Origin: Kocuria dechangensis
GTDB lineage: Bacteria > Actinomycetota > Actinomycetes > Actinomycetales > Micrococcaceae
Length of the DNA: 64,000 bases
Assembly (NCBI RefSeq): GCF_014636775.1
Contig: NZ_BMEQ01000014.1
Span: forward strand, 1-64,000
Direction: 5' to 3'
Shown: piece by piece, positions 51,798 through 60,734 of the stretch
Numbering within the stretch: position 1 is the stretch's first letter
Layout: each line of letters begins with the position of its first letter
Notes under the pieces: model-generated
Told to the model about the DNA's origin: nothing
The model's database searches: none
What the model saw: the letters and a program-made list of their open reading frames with translations, nothing else
Position numbers and translations under genes: made by a program

Positions 51798-53129
51798 ATG
51801 GCTCAGGCATCACAGCTGACCGCCCCCGCGGTGGACCCGCAACGGCAGCGCAAGGCGAAGAAGGCCACCGGGGTCGCAGCCTTCGGCACCTTCATCGAGT
51901 ACTACGACTTCAGCGTCTTCGGGTACGTGGCCGCCACGATCGCCGTGGTCTTCTTCCCCAGCGACGACCCCGTGGCGGGGCTGCTCAACACGTTCCTGAT
52001 CTTCGGCACCGCGTTCATCGTCCGTCCGCTGGGGGCGATCTTCTTCGGCTGGATCGGGGACCGGATGGGCCGCCGGACCAGCCTGGTGGGCTCCATCCTG
52101 CTGATGAGCGCGGCCGCCGGTTTCATCGCGGCCCTGCCCACCTACGCCCAGATCGGCATCTGGGCCCCGATCCTGCTCGGGGTGCTGCGGATGCTGCAGG
52201 GCTTCTCCGCCGGCGGGGAGATCGGCGGGGCGGCCAGCTACATCCGCGAGTGGGCCCCGATCGAACGGCGCAACCTCTACATCTCCTTCATCCCCAGCAT
52301 CGCGGTCCTGGGCAAGGGGTCCGCGGCCGGCCTGGCCGCCCTGGCCGCCACCCTGGTGCCGGCCGAGGCGATGGAGTCCTGGGGCTGGCGGATCCCGTTC
52401 ATGATCGCCGTTCCGCTGGGCATCCTGTGCCTGATCATGCGCCTGAAGATCGAGGACAGCCCGGAGTTCACCGCCAGTGCCACCACCGCCAAGGAGACCA
52501 CCGGGTCCCCCTTCGGCCGGCTCATCGGTGAGCACCGCAAGCCGTTGACCAAGGTCTTCTTCATCTCCCTGGTGCAGAACATGGGCACCTACATCGGCAC
52601 CGTCTACGTGGCCGTCTACTTCAGCACAGTGCTGGGCTACACCAAGGCCGAGGCCTCCTACATCGTGCTCATCGCCGTGGTGGCCGCAGCCTTCCTGATC
52701 CCTCTCGCGGGTCAGTTGGGCAACCGCATCGGCGCCAAGCGCGTGCTGGTGAGCTCCTACCTCTTCTACATCGTGGTCACGATCCCCTCCTTCATGCTCA
52801 TGAACAACGGCTCGGTGGCCCTGGCCATGGTCGGGCTGCTGATCGGGATGGTGCCCTACGCACTGTGCCAGGCCGGCACCTACGCCTCGATGCCCGAGTT
52901 CTTCCCCGTGGAGGTCCGCCACACCGGGGTGGCCTTCGGCCACAGCGTCGGGGCCGTGATCGGCGGGGCCGGAGGCCCCTACTTCGCCACCTGGATGATC
53001 GACGCCACCGGCAACACCCTGGTGCCCGCCTACATGCTCGTGGTCTTCGGGGTGATGGGCCTGGCCGTGGTGCTGGGCGCGGTGCGCACCAACACCACCA
53101 CCTCCTCCACCTCCCACCTCTACCGCTGA
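51798..53129 (+). CDS. MFS transporter, metabolite:H+ symporter (MHS) family
   Basis: A 443-residue transporter with twelve membrane segments. FGTFIEYYDFSVFGYVAA is the MHS N-terminal motif, GWIGDRMGRRTSLV is MFS motif A, and LQGFSAGGEIGGAASYIREW is typical of the family that takes up small organic acids (shikimate, proline/betaine, dicarboxylates, aromatic acids). AGGAGT precedes the ATG. It is the first gene of an apparent unit with the dehydrogenase and aldolase genes that follow, so it probably imports their substrate. Confidence 0.92.
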   Translation: MAQASQLTAPAVDPQRQRKAKKATGVAAFGTFIEYYDFSVFGYVAATIAVVFFPSDDPVAGLLNTFLIFGTAFIVRPLGAIFFGWIGDRMGRRTSLVGSILLMSAAAGFIAALPTYAQIGIWAPILLGVLRMLQGFSAGGEIGGAASYIREWAPIERRNLYISFIPSIAVLGKGSAAGLAALAATLVPAEAMESWGWRIPFMIAVPLGILCLIMRLKIEDSPEFTASATTAKETTGSPFGRLIGEHRKPLTKVFFISLVQNMGTYIGTVYVAVYFSTVLGYTKAEASYIVLIAVVAAAFLIPLAGQLGNRIGAKRVLVSSYLFYIVVTIPSFMLMNNGSVALAMVGLLIGMVPYALCQAGTYASMPEFFPVEVRHTGVAFGHSVGAVIGGAGGPYFATWMIDATGNTLVPAYMLVVFGVMGLAVVLGAVRTNTTTSSTSHLYR

Positions 53130-53160
53130 CCCGCGGCCGAACCCCCTGCTGAGGAACCCC

Positions 53161-54147
53161 ATGACCACCATCTACGTCTCCGATCCCGTCCACCCCGAGG
53201 TGCTCGAGGAGCTCTCCACCCTGGGGCGGGTGCACCTGGGCTACGGCGAGACCGCCGTGGACTACACCGAGGTCAGCCACGAGGTCGAGGCGGTCCTGCT
53301 GCGGGCCGAGCGCTTCGATGCCGCCAAGATCGCCGCCTCCCCGCGGCTGCGCATCATCGCCCGCCACGGGGTGGGCACCGACAACGTCGACATCGACGCC
53401 GCCACCGCCGCCGGGGTGTGGGTGAGCACCACCCCCGGCTCCAACAGCCAGGCCGTGGCCGAGCACGTCTTCGCCCTCCTGCTCTCCCTGGCCCGCCGCA
53501 CCCCCTACGGGGCCACCGGCACCGCCGCCGGAGCCTGGGCCGAGCTCAAACCCCAGATGAACGGCTTCGAACTCCACGGGCGCACCCTGGGGCTGCTGGG
53601 CTTCGGCAGCATCGCCCGCATGGTCGCCACCATCGCCGCCGGCTTCGGCATGCACGTGATCGCCCACGACCCCTACGTGGAGGACGCCGCCATCACCGCC
53701 ACCGGCGCCCGGCCTGCCACCGCCGAAGAGGTCATCGCCGCCGCTGATGTGCTCAGCCTCCACCTGCCGCTCACCGACCGAACCCGCCACCTCCTCGACG
53801 CGGACGCCCTGGCGTCGATGAAACCGGGGGCGGTGCTGATCAACACCTCCCGCGGCGGGCTGGTCGACGAGGCCGCCCTGGCCCAGGCCCTGACCGCCGG
53901 GCGCCTGACCGGGGCCGGCCTGGACGTGCTCGAGGGCGAGTCCGTGGACATGAAGAACCCGCTCCCCCACTCGGTGATCGATGTGGCCCAGGTGCCGAAC
54001 CTCCTCGTCACCCCGCACGTGGCCGGCCAGACCGCCGAGGCGTTCCTGGCCGCCGGCACCGGTGCCCTGGCAGCGATCCGTCAGGCCCTGACCGGGGACC
54101 GCCCGGCCACCGCGATCAACGACGCCACCGCCCCGACCTACAGCTGA
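53161..54147 (+). CDS. D-2-hydroxyacid dehydrogenase
   Basis: A 328-residue NAD-dependent dehydrogenase of the D-isomer-specific family. The dinucleotide motif GLLGFGSIAR lies near residues 144-153. Catalytic residues are the Arg in NTSRGGLVDE (about residue 227), the Glu in the next region and the His in VTPHVAGQTAEA (about residue 284). It resembles SerA-type enzymes without the ACT domain. It could oxidise a D-2-hydroxyacid or reduce a keto acid made by the aldolase next door. It starts 31 bp after the transporter gene. Confidence 0.9.
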   Translation: MTTIYVSDPVHPEVLEELSTLGRVHLGYGETAVDYTEVSHEVEAVLLRAERFDAAKIAASPRLRIIARHGVGTDNVDIDAATAAGVWVSTTPGSNSQAVAEHVFALLLSLARRTPYGATGTAAGAWAELKPQMNGFELHGRTLGLLGFGSIARMVATIAAGFGMHVIAHDPYVEDAAITATGARPATAEEVIAAADVLSLHLPLTDRTRHLLDADALASMKPGAVLINTSRGGLVDEAALAQALTAGRLTGAGLDVLEGESVDMKNPLPHSVIDVAQVPNLLVTPHVAGQTAEAFLAAGTGALAAIRQALTGDRPATAINDATAPTYS

Positions 54148-54222
54148 GCCGACGACGACACCACACCGCCAGACAACAGCTCAGACACCCCTGCGAATCA
54201 GACCACAGCGAGAGAGCCGACC

Positions 54223-54861
54223 ATGATCATCACCGCCGCCACCGACAGCCTCCAGCTCTCCCCGGACTGGGACCGCCCCGCCCCGGGCCCCATCCAGGAA
54301 CTGGCCCAGTACCCGGTCGCCCTCATCGGCGACGCCCAGTCACGGATGGGTCTCATGCACGCCGCGATCCGCCCCGTCACCCCGGGGCTGCGCCTGGCCG
54401 GGACCGTGCTGCCCATCCAGACCCGCGAAGGCGACAACCTGGCCATCCACCGGGCGCTGGACGACGCCCGCCCGGGGGACGTGCTGGTGATCAACGCCAA
54501 CAGCGACACCAACCGCGCCTGCTTCGGCGACATCCTCGGGGAGCTGTGCATCGCCCGCGGCATCGCCGGGGTCGTCATCGACGGCGCCACCCGCGACGTC
54601 GCCGAACTGCAGGCGATGGGTCTGCCCACCTTCGCCCGCGGGATCAGCCCGGCCGGGCCCTTCAAGTACGGCCCCGGGACCCTCGGAGCCCCGGTGGCCT
54701 GCGGCAACGTGGTCTGCCACCCCGGCGATGCCATTCTCGGCGACAGCGACGGCATCGTCGTCGTGCCGAAGCACCTGATCACCGCCACCCTGGAGAAGAC
54801 CCGCGCCCAGGACAACGCCGAAGCGGCCATGCGCGCCAAGATCCCCGCCCTGGTCCACTGA
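54223..54861 (+). CDS. RraA-type aldolase (HMG/CHA aldolase-like)
   Basis: A 212-residue protein of the RraA/class II pyruvate aldolase family. GDVLVINANSDTNRACFGDI and GIAGVVIDGATRDVAELQAM contain the conserved G(d)xL...G.(T)RD, where Arg and Asp help bind metal and the 2-keto acid. Close relatives cleave 4-hydroxy-4-methyl-2-oxoglutarate or 4-carboxy-4-hydroxy-2-oxoadipate to pyruvate in gallate and protocatechuate 4,5-cleavage. Next to a tannase-family gene this is attractive but unproven. Followed by a strong terminator. Confidence 0.85.
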   Translation: MIITAATDSLQLSPDWDRPAPGPIQELAQYPVALIGDAQSRMGLMHAAIRPVTPGLRLAGTVLPIQTREGDNLAIHRALDDARPGDVLVINANSDTNRACFGDILGELCIARGIAGVVIDGATRDVAELQAMGLPTFARGISPAGPFKYGPGTLGAPVACGNVVCHPGDAILGDSDGIVVVPKHLITATLEKTRAQDNAEAAMRAKIPALVH

Positions 54862-54879
54862 CTTCACGGGCCGTGCCGT

Positions 54880-54916
54880 CACTGCCACCGACCGATTTCA
54901 CCGGTCGGTGGCAGTG
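54880..54916 (+). terminator. Strong hairpin terminator after the aldolase gene
   Basis: A perfect 15-bp stem (54880-54894 with 54902-54916) and a 7-base loop, 18 bp after the stop codon. Confidence 0.85.
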
Positions 54917-54999
54917 CCCACGAGAACCCCCATTTCGACAAAGACGGGGACTGCGCTGGCACCCACTCTCCGCCACCACACAAGGAAGTACTGACGACC

Positions 55000-55203
55000 A
55001 TGCCGACCGACTTGCGACCCATCCGTGACGTCTCCGATCTCCGCAGAGGAGACCACCTCGACATCCACCAGTTCGGCTTCCCGACGTACAGCGCCGTCGT
55101 CGTAGCGACCATGCCCAAGTTCCAGGTCGTGTGGATCCGCAACTCCAGAACCGGGGAACGGAAAATGCTCAGTGTCCACGACTGCCAGCTCCGCCGCCCC
55201 TAG
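55000..55203 (+). CDS. Hypothetical small protein (67 residues)
   Basis: An ORF with AAGGAAGT twelve bases before the ATG. It is charged and has a compact beta-like region (IHQFGFPTYSAVVVATMPKF; VVWIRNSRTGERKMLSVHD). It could be a small beta-barrel of about 60 residues. No family was recognised. It stands between the terminator and the tannase-family gene, on the same strand. Confidence 0.5.
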   Translation: MPTDLRPIRDVSDLRRGDHLDIHQFGFPTYSAVVVATMPKFQVVWIRNSRTGERKMLSVHDCQLRRP

Positions 55204-55384
55204 TTGTATGAGAGCGCGTCGTTCAGCGGGCCCTTGGCTGCCGCGTCTGGGCCACTTCCGGGACTCATACTTCAGGGTTGTGTATTCGGACCAATTGAAA
55301 TTCAGTGCCTCTTACTATTCCGTGCGTTGTCCCGAGCTGGCTACTTTGTGAGCCAGGTCATAGCAATCGATGAGGAGACACAAC

Positions 55385-57259
55385 GTGAACTGGTGGACAA
55401 AGTGCGGGGCCGGCCTCGGCGCCACGATGATGCTGTGGGCCGGGGCCGCGCCAGTAGGAGCCGCCGTCCCCGCAGGCTCCCCCCTGGCCACGACGCAGGC
55501 CGGCACCAAGACCTCGGCGGACCCGGCGGTAGCGTGTGGTGAGCTGGAGGGCCTGGTGATCAAGGCCAACAAGATTGGCACTGCGGACATGCAGACCGGG
55601 GCCGCGACCGTGACCGAGGCGCAGTTCCGCCCGGCGGCCGCGGCGGTGACCACCGCCGACGGCTCCCCGGCCAAGGAGTCCCGCTCGGGCACCTCCGTGA
55701 TCACGCCGGCGACTCCGGACTTCTGCCAGGTGACCGGTGAGATCGCCGCGGTGACCGCAGGTGCTCAGCCGATCGGCTTCCAGGTCAACCTGCCGGTGGA
55801 CTGGAACGGGCGCTCCGCCCAGTTCGGCGGTGGCGGGTTCAACGGGGTTCTGCGCGATGCCACCGGATACATCGCCCCCGGCACCAACAGCGGGGACACG
55901 GTGACCCCGCTGATGCGCGGCTACCTCACCGTCAGCACCGACTCCGGGCACCTCACCGCCGCCAGCCCGCGGGCGGCCTCGGCCGATCCTGTGGAGCGGG
56001 CCGGGGCGCCCTTCGATTTCGCGCTGAACGAGGAGATGTGGCGCAACTTCTCCACTGACGCCTACAAGAAGGTCCACGACGTGGGCCAGGAGATCGCCAA
56101 GGCCCACTACGGGAAGAAGCCGGGCGAGACGTTCTGGTTCGGCACTTCCGAGGGCGGGCGTGAGGGGTTGCTGATGGCTCAGCGCTTCCCCAAGGACATC
56201 GACAACATCTTCGTCACCACCCCGGTGATCGGCTGGACGGGTCTGTTCAACCAGTTCATCGAGACCGTCCAGGCTCTTGAGGGCAACGAGGGGGCCGGGG
56301 CGTTCACCGCGGCCGACATCGATCTGCTGGCCACCGTCGCCGCCGAGGCCTGTGACGGGCAGGACGGGATCGCCGATGGGGTGCTCACCGACTGGGCCGG
56401 CTGCCAGGAGGTCGTCATGGCCGCGGTGGAGGCCAAGGTCGTCACCGAGGGTGCGGTGGCCGGGGAGAGCTTCAGTCCCGCTCAGCTGGAGACGATCCGT
56501 ACCATCTTCGCCCCCACCGACCCGGGCTTCGAGCTGGCCAGCGGCATGGATCGGTACCCGGGCTTCTTCTTCGGCGGGGAGGCCTATTCCCTGCACCAGA
56601 AGGTTGGCACCGACCCGTCCCTGCGCTTCGGGGACACCGGATACGCCAACTACAAGCTTTACGGGGTGGGGGCGGCCAAGTACGTCTTCGCTCAGGACCC
56701 GGGCCTGGACGTGGTCAATGACTATGATCCGGCTGATTACCGTGAGCGCATTCAGGAGGTCTCCCGGGACATGGACACCGTGGAGGCGGATCTGTCGGCC
56801 TTCCAGCGCCACGGCGGGAAGCTGACCATCCTGGAGTGCACCGCCGACTACGCTCAGTCCGCGGGGATGGGCATGAAGTACTACGACTCGGTGGTCGAGG
56901 CCATGGGACAGGACCAGGTGGACGAGTTCCTGCGCCTCTACGTCTCCCCGGGCACCGACCACGGCTGCACCTCGGCCATCGATCCGGCCACCCTCGCCGA
57001 GGACGGCACCACCACCTACGACGCGCCCACCAGCGCGGGCACCGTCCACGGCGTGCCGCACAACACCGACTGGGTCACCGTGATGGAGGACTGGGCCCTG
57101 AACGGGGACGCCCCCGGGGCGTCGGTGGCCGCTACCGCCAACGACCCTGCCGCCCCGTTCGAGGTCCTCGCCGCCAAGCCCATCTGCCGCTACCCCCTGC
57201 ACGCCCAGTACACCGGAGGAGACGCGGCTCAGGAGGACAGCTACCACTGCGAGGAGTAG
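55385..57259 (+). CDS. Secreted tannase/feruloyl-esterase-family protein, atypical catalytic cysteine
   Basis: A 624-residue exported protein. The GTG at 55385 is favoured because GAGGAG lies 8 bases upstream; a signal peptide follows (GLGATMMLWAGAAPVGA). The tannase/FaeB-type fold is shown by AQFGGGGFNG, the nucleophile motif GTSEGGRE with Ser255, the Asp/Gly-rich calcium-lid CDGQDGIADGVLTDWAGC and the C-terminal GTDHGC with His526. In typical members the nucleophile Cys-Ser pair forms a disulfide with a Cys next to the His; here residue 254 is Thr and the Cys is at 528. Esterase activity on a phenolic ester remains likely. Confidence 0.8.
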   Translation: MNWWTKCGAGLGATMMLWAGAAPVGAAVPAGSPLATTQAGTKTSADPAVACGELEGLVIKANKIGTADMQTGAATVTEAQFRPAAAAVTTADGSPAKESRSGTSVITPATPDFCQVTGEIAAVTAGAQPIGFQVNLPVDWNGRSAQFGGGGFNGVLRDATGYIAPGTNSGDTVTPLMRGYLTVSTDSGHLTAASPRAASADPVERAGAPFDFALNEEMWRNFSTDAYKKVHDVGQEIAKAHYGKKPGETFWFGTSEGGREGLLMAQRFPKDIDNIFVTTPVIGWTGLFNQFIETVQALEGNEGAGAFTAADIDLLATVAAEACDGQDGIADGVLTDWAGCQEVVMAAVEAKVVTEGAVAGESFSPAQLETIRTIFAPTDPGFELASGMDRYPGFFFGGEAYSLHQKVGTDPSLRFGDTGYANYKLYGVGAAKYVFAQDPGLDVVNDYDPADYRERIQEVSRDMDTVEADLSAFQRHGGKLTILECTADYAQSAGMGMKYYDSVVEAMGQDQVDEFLRLYVSPGTDHGCTSAIDPATLAEDGTTTYDAPTSAGTVHGVPHNTDWVTVMEDWALNGDAPGASVAATANDPAAPFEVLAAKPICRYPLHAQYTGGDAAQEDSYHCEE

Positions 57260-57311
57260 CCGCCTATCGCACCTTCGCCCGGTGAGGCTCACCGGAGGAG
57301 ACCGGCCAGCT

Positions 57312-57349
57312 GACGTGGGGTCCCACAGAAATCTGTGGGACCCCACGTC
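57312..57349 (+). terminator. Strong hairpin terminator
   Basis: An 18-bp perfect stem (57312-57329 with 57332-57349) with only two loop bases, between the tannase gene and recombinase remnant 4. As it is symmetrical it can serve both strands. Confidence 0.85.
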
Positions 57350-57404
57350 TGTCTCACAATTTCGCGGCGCTATACACACCACTGCTTTCAGGGGCGGCGT
57401 CCAC

Positions 57405-57998
57405 TCAGATCGACATCGGCATGGGCAACTCACGGATCCGCCGGTAGAGGGTGGCTCTGGACATCCCCAAATCGCGGGCCACCTGGGTGGCCGGCTCCCC
57501 GGCCTCGATGAGGCGGAGGGCGTTGCGGATCTGGGAGTCCGTGAAGGTCGGCCTGCGCCCGCCGAGATCCTTGCCGGCGGCACGCCGCTTGGCCACCGAG
57601 TCGGTGATCCGCTCCCGCTTGATCTCCAGTTCCATCTGGGCCAAGGCGGCCATGACAGTGAAGACCATCGATCCCATGGGAGTGTGGGTGTCCACGTCTC
57701 CCCCACCCAAATTCAGGACTCGCAGCCCAGCGCCCCTTCCCCGCAGCGCCTCAGCGAAGGTGAGCATGTTATGCGTAGAGCGTCCCAGGCGGTCCAGCGT
57801 GGTGATCACCAAAGTGTCACCCTCTTCAAGCGCGTCCACCGCTTTGTCGAACTGCGGGCGGGAGGCACGGGCTCCAGACACTCCATGGTCAACATAGAGA
57901 TCATCGCGTCGCACACCAGCAGTCAGCAGGTCATGCACTTGACGGTCGGCGTCCTGCTACCGTGTCGACACGCGTGCATACCCGATGAGCTTGCCCAT
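57405..57998 (-). pseudogene. Serine recombinase, nearly complete copy 4, with an amber codon
   Basis: The frame from ATG 57998 encodes a 197-residue DNA invertase/resolvase of normal length: GKLIGYARVSTR (with the catalytic Ser), DHGVSGARASRPQFDKAV, TLDRLGRSTHNMLTFAE, LEIKRERITDSVAKR and the HTH SRATLYRRIRELPMP. Codon 14 is TAG (57959-57957) where copy 3 has a His codon. Translation could restart at ATG 57938, but that product lacks the catalytic Ser. It is the best-preserved of four copies in the window and may have been active until recently. Confidence 0.88.
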
Positions 57999-58356
57999 GT
58001 CTACCCCTTTGTGTCTCACAACCAATGTCTAGTACCTGATTCTAGCCATCTGGATAAAGCACATGGATGCGAGACAAGCCAAACAGCGGAATCATGCGGG
58101 CGCAAATTTTTTGGATGAGACGTCTCGCATCCCCTGGCTTACAAGACGCCACTTCATCCGGGGTCCTTTGCGGAACAGCCACCGGCATCGCTCCGTCGCT
58201 CAGCTGTCCTGACTGGCAAGTTCCTCGACATGGACCTCCAGAAAGCCTCTCCACCCTTTGATGCCTACCGCCTGGGCTTGGGCGCGGCGGCTCGTGGTCG
58301 AATGGTCGGGCGGCCCCGCCCGGGGCCGTAGAGCCATCCTCGTCCACGGAGTCACG
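57999..58356. other. Intergenic region with an 11-bp inverted repeat
   Basis: No gene was recognised in 358 bases. GGATGCGAGAC (58065-58075) and GTCTCGCATCC (58122-58132) are perfect inverted repeats, and the second overlaps a palindrome GAGACGTCTC. It may be an operator for the next gene or the end of a small mobile unit. Confidence 0.45.
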
Positions 58357-59571
58357 ATGACCATCACACCCTCGGACCACACCACTGACGTCCTCGTGAT
58401 CGGCGGCGGCAATGCCGGGATCTCCCTGGCCGCACGACTGCGCCGCAAGGGCATCACGGATATCGCGATCGTGGAGCCGAAGTCCACGCACCACTACCGG
58501 CCGATGCTCTCCTACGTGGGCGCCGGACGGAAGACCGTGCAGCAGATGTCCCGGGCCCAGCACCGCGTGATGCCCCGCGGCGTGCGATGGATCCAGGACC
58601 GTGTCCAGGCACTGGATCCGGCGGCACGGACGGCCACGCTGTCCTCTGGGGAGCACATCGGCTACCGGGACGTCGTGATCTGCGCGGGTTCCACCCCGGA
58701 CTGGGACCGTGTCCCCGGCAGTGCCGAGGCGATGGCCGGCCCGCACGCCTCGACCAACTACACCGTGGAGCTGGCCCCCAAGACCTGGGAGCTGATCCGC
58801 GGGATGCGCCGCGGCCGGGCGCTGTTCACCATCCCGGACGGCCCCGCCCCCACTCCGCAGATCGGGCAGAAGATACTCTACCTGGCCTGCGACTACTGGC
58901 AGCGCCAGGGTGTCCTGCAGGACATCGAGGTGACCCTGCTGACGCCCACCGCCACCGTGTTCGGCCAGCCGGACATGGACCGGGTCCTGCAGCCCTGGGT
59001 CCGGCGCTACGGCATCACGGTCCTGACGAGCGCCCACGTGCAGTCGGTCGACGCCGGCTCCCGCCGGCTGCGGGCCACGGTCGACGGGGCGCCCCGGGAC
59101 CTGTCCTACGACCTGCTGCACCACTGCCCCGTCCACCGGGCCCCGGCCTGGATCGCCGACGCGGGACTGGGCGCCGCGCCGGGCCCGGGCACCGCGTGGG
59201 ACGGCTACGCGGACGTGGACGCCCAGACCCTGCGCCACCGCCGTGTGCCCACCGTGTGGGCCTGCGGGGACGCGGCCGCGCTGGAGACCACCTCCTCCGG
59301 CGGGGCACTGCGCCACCAGACGAAGATCCTCACGGAGAACCTCCTGGCCACCCGTGACGGCCGGGAGCCCACGGCCTCCTACGACGGGTACACCGTGACC
59401 CCCGTGACGGTGCAGCGGGGCCGGGCCGTGTTGGCCGAGTTCGACCGGGACAACGCACTGGCGCCCAGCATCCCCGGCCTACCGCTGCTGACCCCGAACC
59501 GCGCCCTCTGGTTCTTCGACCTCGAGGTCCTCCCCCGGGACTACTGGAACGTGATCCTCCGGGGCCACTAG
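58357..59571 (+). CDS. NAD(P)/FAD-dependent oxidoreductase (SQR-like)
   Basis: A 404-residue flavoprotein with an N-terminal FAD motif VLVIGGGNAGISLA (residues 12-25), a second Gly-rich strand and the ATG-like CGDAAAL motif near residue 305. It matches the sulfide:quinone oxidoreductase/NDH-II superfamily. In SQR the catalytic Cys precedes the PQK segment; here the corresponding place reads APTPQIGQK, without a Cys. A plain SQR activity is thus doubtful. It starts at an ATG after CACGGAG and converges on nrdF through a shared terminator. Confidence 0.8.
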   Translation: MTITPSDHTTDVLVIGGGNAGISLAARLRRKGITDIAIVEPKSTHHYRPMLSYVGAGRKTVQQMSRAQHRVMPRGVRWIQDRVQALDPAARTATLSSGEHIGYRDVVICAGSTPDWDRVPGSAEAMAGPHASTNYTVELAPKTWELIRGMRRGRALFTIPDGPAPTPQIGQKILYLACDYWQRQGVLQDIEVTLLTPTATVFGQPDMDRVLQPWVRRYGITVLTSAHVQSVDAGSRRLRATVDGAPRDLSYDLLHHCPVHRAPAWIADAGLGAAPGPGTAWDGYADVDAQTLRHRRVPTVWACGDAAALETTSSGGALRHQTKILTENLLATRDGREPTASYDGYTVTPVTVQRGRAVLAEFDRDNALAPSIPGLPLLTPNRALWFFDLEVLPRDYWNVILRGH

Positions 59572-59598
59572 GTTGAAATCTCACAACCTCATCGGAAA

Positions 59599-59630
59599 GA
59601 GGGCCCGACTGCATCAGCAGCCGGGCCCTC
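59599..59630. terminator. Bidirectional hairpin terminator
   Basis: GAGGGCCCG (59599-59607) pairs with CGGGCCCTC (59622-59630), between convergent genes. The minus strand is followed by a TTTCC tract, favouring nrdF. Confidence 0.75.
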
Positions 59631-59647
59631 AATCGTCAGACAACGGT

Positions 59648-60661
<1,014 letters not shown>

Positions 60662-60675
60662 TCAAGGGTGTGGTC

Positions 60676-60706
60676 CCCCGCGCGCGTCCTGCGGACGCGC
60701 GCGGGG
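60676..60706 (-). promoter_or_regulatory. Intercistronic hairpin between nrdE and nrdF
   Basis: A 14-bp perfect stem (60676-60689 with 60693-60706) and three-base loop. It may set relative expression by termination or processing, or shield the 3' end of the upstream mRNA. Confidence 0.55.
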
Positions 60707-60734
60707 AGTGTGGGGTGGTCGCCGGGGCCGGCGG

